The notes beneath the pieces are model-generated. The model did no database searches and had not been told where the DNA came from. It saw only the letters and a list, made by a program, of their open reading frames with translations. A DNA stretch of 8,355 nucleotides from UBA1822 sp963634795 (GTDB taxonomy: Bacteria; Bacillota; Negativicutes; Veillonellales; Dialisteraceae): assembly GCA_963634795.1 (NCBI GenBank), contig CAVHDO010000072.1, positions 1 through 8,355 of the forward strand, given 5' to 3'. Positions 5,852 to 8,355 of this stretch are shown one piece after another (the stretch's first letter is position 1; each line of letters begins with the position of its first letter). Both the position numbers and the translations under genes were made by a program.

Positions 5852-5891
5852 CTTCGTTCTCTTTCTTCCCCAGGGAAGAAAGAGAACGAAG
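5852..5891. other. perfect 19-bp hairpin
   Basis: Arms 5852-5870 and 5873-5891 are exact reverse complements with only CA between them. The right arm runs on into the 40-base repeat copy at 5880-5919. In the other copy of that repeat (55-94) the hairpin has been replaced by a shorter one with a different centre. Confidence 0.85.
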
Positions 5892-5919
5892 CAAGAGAAA
5901 GAAGCTGCCGCCAGGGCAA
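5880..5919 (-). repeat. 40-base interspersed repeat, copy 2 (inverted)
   Basis: This is the reverse complement of 55-94 with one mismatch. It is embedded in the left half of the foldback element and overlaps the 19-bp hairpin. Confidence 0.8.
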
Positions 5920-6242
5920 AATTCGCCTTGCCTCATGGGGCGCCGCCGCTCAGCCTTAAATGCTAACGTCACCTGTTCACGGAACTTTTACTTCAAGATG
6001 CATTCTTGCCACTTAAGGCTGCGAGACGCGTCGGCGCCCCATCGGCGCTGTGTTTCTTCGGACATAGCGGCGCGGAGCCGGCGAATTTTGCACAGGCGGG
6101 TCTCCTTCGCGTTGCTTAGCTTTGGAAACTTTTGTGCCGGAGTATTTTTGTTCTCACATAGAGTCGGGCAAACATCGCTTCGCTCGTTTGCGAGTGGTGT
6201 CGCTTCGCGCTAAAAAGAAAAAGACGAGATGAGAGGTATTTC

Positions 6243-7139
6243 ATGATTAATCAAGCAAAACAGCGAGGGATTGCGCGGGCGCGGGCGGCGGATCGGGCGG
6301 CGACGGCGGCGTTTTATCTGACGGCCGCCCTTATGGTGCTGCTCCTCGTTTCCTTTACCGCCTACGTCCTGTGGGGCGGAGTCCGCGCCTTTCGGCCGGA
6401 AATTTTTTCGTTTTCGGATACGGGGATTGGAAATCAATTTTTCAATACGATTTACATCGTCGTGCTCTCCCTTTTGATTTCCGTCCCCATCGGCGTCTGC
6501 GCCGGGATTTACATGGCCGAATACGCGCCGCCCGGCCGCACGATTGAGACGCTCCGGATTGCGATTGAGACGCTGTCTTCGCTGCCGTCCATCGTCGTCG
6601 GCCTCTTCGGCTACTTGGTTTTCATTATTTTAGTCGGCGCGCAGTGGAATCTTTTCGCCGGGGCGCTCGCGATTTCCATTTTGTCGTTACCGCTCATCAC
6701 CGCGACGACCGTCGACGCGTTTCGTGCGTTGCCCGCGGGCTGGCGGGAAGGGAGTCTGGCGTTGGGCGCGACGCATTGGGAAACGGTCTGCCGCGTGCTG
6801 CTTCCGGCGGCCGTGTCGCCCATTATGACCGGCGTCATTTTGGCGGCGGGGCGCGGATTCGGGGAGGCAGCGGCGCTTCTCTACACGACCGGCATGAGCA
6901 CGGACATCAATTGGCAAGTCTGGAATCTCGCTTCGCCCGTCTGCCCGCTCAATCCGTTTCGTCCGGGGGAAACGCTCTCGCTCGCCGTCTGGGCCGCACG
7001 CACGGAAGGCGTGGGGAGCGCCTCCGACATCGCCGCGGCGGCTTCGGCGATTTTGATGGTGATGGTGCTCGTCTTCTCGGCCGGCGCCAGATATTTGTCT
7101 CATTATTTCACGAAAAAATCCGAAGGAGAACGAGCATGA
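6243..7139 (+). CDS. pstA: phosphate ABC transporter permease PstA
   Basis: A 298-residue partner of PstC in the membrane channel. Hydrophobic segments lie at about residues 22-45, 68-92, 112-132, 136-157, 189-212 and 262-285. The EAA loop is at about 169-190 (EGSLALGATHWETVCRVLLP). LSSLPSIVVGLFGY (111-124) and GFGEAAALLYTTG (205-217) are typical of PstA. The start at 6243 has a GAGAGG site 6-8 bases upstream. It follows pstC only after a 595-base repeat-filled gap, but its stop overlaps the pstB start by 4 bases (ATGA), so pstA and pstB are tightly coupled. Whether it has its own promoter in the gap cannot be seen. Confidence 0.94.
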   Translation: MINQAKQRGIARARAADRAATAAFYLTAALMVLLLVSFTAYVLWGGVRAFRPEIFSFSDTGIGNQFFNTIYIVVLSLLISVPIGVCAGIYMAEYAPPGRTIETLRIAIETLSSLPSIVVGLFGYLVFIILVGAQWNLFAGALAISILSLPLITATTVDAFRALPAGWREGSLALGATHWETVCRVLLPAAVSPIMTGVILAAGRGFGEAAALLYTTGMSTDINWQVWNLASPVCPLNPFRPGETLSLAVWAARTEGVGSASDIAAAASAILMVMVLVFSAGARYLSHYFTKKSEGERA

Positions 7140-7945
7140 TACACGAAATCAGCATCGGAAACACGGCCTTGGCGGGCGATGCGGCCATTTATTCCAACAT
7201 CAGTTTTTCCTGCCGCGACGTCGACCTTTTCTACGGCGAATATCAGGCTCTGAAAAAAGTTTCCTTGAATATCGAAAGAAACCGGATTACGGCGCTCATC
7301 GGCCCGTCCGGCTGCGGGAAATCCACGTTTCTTCGCTCGCTGAATCGCATGAACGATTTGATTGCCAGCTGCCGCGTGACGGGAGAAATTCTTCTTTCCG
7401 GCGTCGATGTGTACAAAGACATCGATCCCATCGCGCTTCGCCGCACCGTCGGTATGGTTTTTCAGCAGCCGAATCCGTTTCCGAAAAGTATTTACGACAA
7501 TGTCGCCTACGGTCCGCGCCTCCAAGGCATCACGAAGAAAGCGGAGCTCGATGAAATCGTGGAAGAAAGCCTCCGCCGCGCGGCGCTTTGGGACGAAGTG
7601 AAGGATCGCCTGAAGAAATCCGCGCTCGGCATTTCCGGCGGCCAGCAGCAACGCCTCTGCATCGCCCGAGCCCTCGCGACCCGTCCCGAAGTTCTCCTGA
7701 TGGACGAAGCCACCTCGGCTCTCGATCCCATTTCCACGGCAAGGATCGAAGAACTCGCGCTCGAACTCAAGAAAACCTACACGGTCATCATGGTTACGCA
7801 CAATATGCAGCAAGCCCGCCGCATCGCGGACAACACGGCCTTCTTCTACCTGGGAGAAATGGTGGAGTACGGCACGACGGAAGAAATTTTTGAACGCCCG
7901 AGACAGGAGCGCACGCAAAGATACGTCTCCGGAAATTTCGGCTGA
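7136..7945 (+). CDS. pstB: phosphate ABC transporter ATP-binding protein PstB
   Basis: A 269-residue cytoplasmic ATPase that powers phosphate import through PstCA. The start at 7136 has AAGGAG 7 bases upstream and overlaps the pstA stop; the longer open frame upstream is only a shadow of pstA. Motifs in order: Walker A GPSGCGKST (56-64), Q-loop VFQQPNPFP (108-116), signature ISGGQQQR (166-173), Walker B VLLMDEATSALD (186-197, with catalytic Glu191) and H-loop VTHN (220-223). All key residues are intact. FLRSLNRMNDL (65-75) and the C-terminal FYLGEMVEYG part are characteristic of PstB. The N-terminus has about 25 residues before the usual ABC core, slightly long for the family. phoU, which commonly comes next, is not present in the remaining 410 bases. 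Confidence 0.96.
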   Translation: MIHEISIGNTALAGDAAIYSNISFSCRDVDLFYGEYQALKKVSLNIERNRITALIGPSGCGKSTFLRSLNRMNDLIASCRVTGEILLSGVDVYKDIDPIALRRTVGMVFQQPNPFPKSIYDNVAYGPRLQGITKKAELDEIVEESLRRAALWDEVKDRLKKSALGISGGQQQRLCIARALATRPEVLLMDEATSALDPISTARIEELALELKKTYTVIMVTHNMQQARRIADNTAFFYLGEMVEYGTTEEIFERPRQERTQRYVSGNFG

Positions 7946-7973
7946 TTGTCAGGAAGACTTGACAATTCTTTTT
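7945..7973 (+). terminator. intrinsic terminator of the pst operon
   Basis: ATTGTCAGG (7945-7953) pairs with CTTGACAAT (7958-7966) around the loop AAGA, nine pairs with one G-T. TTC and five T at 7969-7973 follow. The stem begins on the last base of the pstB stop codon. It is AT-rich and so of moderate strength. Confidence 0.55.
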
Positions 7974-7987
7974 GTGTCTTTTATATT
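7959..7987 (+). promoter_or_regulatory. consensus-like orphan promoter after pstB
   Basis: TTGACA (7959-7964) and TATATT (7982-7987) are separated by exactly 17 bases. The -35 lies inside the 3' arm of the pst terminator. Transcription would start near 7994 and enter the repeat region; no gene is found downstream before the window ends, so its target is a gene further right or an untranslated RNA. Confidence 0.55.
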
Positions 7988-8002
7988 GTGGTTAGTTTTT
8001 GT

Positions 8003-8049
8003 GTCAGGCAGGATTGAGACATCAGACGGTCAGACGTCAGACGTCAGAT
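8003..8049 (+). repeat. heptamer repeat, copy 5
   Basis: TCAGGCAGGATTGAGA is followed by CATCAGA, CGGTCAGA, CGTCAGA and CGTCAGA, the same module order as at 794 with one unit lengthened by a base. It lies directly downstream of the orphan promoter. Confidence 0.8.
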
Positions 8050-8135
8050 GATTGCTGTGCTTTGGACGCAATACCCGAGATAGTTGTTAGCTATTAGCTA
8101 TCAGACAAAACTTATTCGCTACTTGGCTGTTTTGG

Positions 8136-8202
8136 CAGGCAGGATTGAGACGTCAGATAGTCAGACATCAGACGTCAGACTTTATAGGTGTCGCTTCGCG
8201 AC
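8136..8202 (+). repeat. composite repeat, copy 2
   Basis: This is a direct repeat of 794-860 (about 64 of 67 identical), including the terminal hairpin GTCGC-TTC-GCGAC at 8190-8202. An AGCTATTAGCTA low-complexity stretch (about 8089-8100) precedes it. The whole 410-base end of the window after pstB contains only repeats and hairpins. The 62-residue frame at 8084-8272 is translated repeat. Confidence 0.85.
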
Positions 8203-8322
8203 ATTTTTATATGCGCCTTCGGCGTCCCATCACCCGGCCTTCGGCCACCCTCTTCCAATAAGGAGGGCTTAATTTGTGCGCGCTCCGCGCGATTTTTTAC
8301 AAAAATCATCGCCGAAGGCGAT
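8190..8322. other. cluster of five triloop hairpins
   Basis: In succession: GTCGC-TTC-GCGAC (8190-8202), CGCC-TTC-GGCG (8214-8224), GGCC-TTC-GGCC (8236-8246), GCGCG-CTC-CGCGC (8278-8290, followed by six T at 8293-8298) and ATCGCC-GAA-GGCGAT (8308-8322). The fourth has terminator form. Confidence 0.7.
8280..8314 (-). repeat. hairpin-bearing repeat, copy 2 (inverted)
   Basis: This is the reverse complement of 1018-1052 with two mismatches. As in the first part of the window, it lies next to an inverted heptamer repeat. Confidence 0.75.
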
Positions 8323-8332
8323 ACCGCTTTCG

Positions 8333-8355
8333 TCTGACGTCTGACCATCGGATGT
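8333..8355 (-). repeat. heptamer repeat, inverted copy, cut by the window end
   Basis: TCTGACGTCTGACC at the start is identical to the copies at 949 and 1128, and 21 of the 23 visible bases match. The rest lies outside the window. Confidence 0.7.

Larger units (their letters stand above)
5767..6166. repeat. 400-base imperfect foldback element between pstC and pstA
   Basis: The ends are inverted repeats of 16 bases (5767-5782 and 6151-6166, 15 of 16 identical, CGACTCTATGTG(G/A)GAA). Inside are further nested inverted pairs in the correct order: 5916-5927 with 6080-6091 (12 of 12), 5935-5945 with 6032-6042 (11 of 11) and 5952-5959 with 6013-6020 (8 of 8). The left half also holds a 19-bp hairpin (5852-5891). 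It encodes no supported protein; the 145-residue plus-strand frame across it has no ribosome site. It may be a MITE-like or foldback insertion. No target-site duplication is evident. Confidence 0.65.

Noticed and set aside
5776..6213. 145-residue plus-strand frame in the foldback element
   Set aside because: It spans inverted repeats and hairpins, has no ribosome site and no family resemblance.
7103..7918. 271-residue frame antisense to pstB
   Set aside because: Shadow of a fully motif-complete pstB; no ribosome site or recognisable domain.
8276..8349. Short GTG-start frame after AGGAGG at 8261-8266
   Set aside because: Only about two dozen codons and made entirely of hairpin and heptamer repeat sequence.

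Overview
The window looks like chromosomal DNA from a GC-rich, low-branching Firmicute, most likely a member of the Negativicutes (Selenomonadales-like). This rests on strong AGGAGG-type ribosome binding sites, a PadR/DUF1700 (HAAS) gene pair, a degenerate Rpn-family nuclease gene, a lipoprotein-type PstS, and many short intergenic repeats. The genus cannot be fixed from the sequence alone.

Left part (1-2520), genes on the minus strand. A three-gene operon reads leftward: a PadR-family repressor gene, a DUF1700/HAAS membrane protein gene overlapping it by 8 bases, and a 94-residue membrane-anchored or secreted Pro/Glu/His-rich protein 4 bases further on. A near-consensus promoter at 2479-2507 carries two palindrome-like 12-mers, a plausible PadR operator for autoregulation. 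After a 436-base repeat-filled gap comes a second small exported protein gene (168 residues, Pro/Ala-rich with a His-rich tail). It ends just before a well-formed intrinsic terminator.

Middle (2566-3270), plus strand. The C-terminal remnant of an Rpn/PDDEXK-type transposase-nuclease gene is broken by two frameshifts and a stop. Repeat debris follows, then a strong intrinsic terminator that insulates the downstream operon.

Right part (3276-7973), plus strand. The high-affinity phosphate ABC transporter is encoded as pstS, pstC, pstA, pstB: a lipoprotein phosphate-binding protein, two permease subunits and the ATPase. pstA and pstB overlap by 4 bases as expected. The other two junctions are strikingly swollen: 450 bases between pstS and pstC hold a 9-bp tandem array and a 68-bp tandem array, and 595 bases between pstC and pstA hold a string of hairpins and a roughly 400-base imperfect foldback element with 16-base terminal inverted repeats. 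No phoU follows pstB within the window. A terminator overlaps the pstB stop, and a consensus-like promoter starts inside its 3' arm.

The flanking gaps (740-1175, 3018-3233, 7975-8355) are built from a mosaic of at least four short repeat families. They include a heptamer-based TCAGAC-type module with seven copies and many small GC-rich hairpins with three-base loops. Nothing here clearly encodes a new defence or mobile system. The most unusual content is the repeat architecture that has invaded the pst operon junctions.
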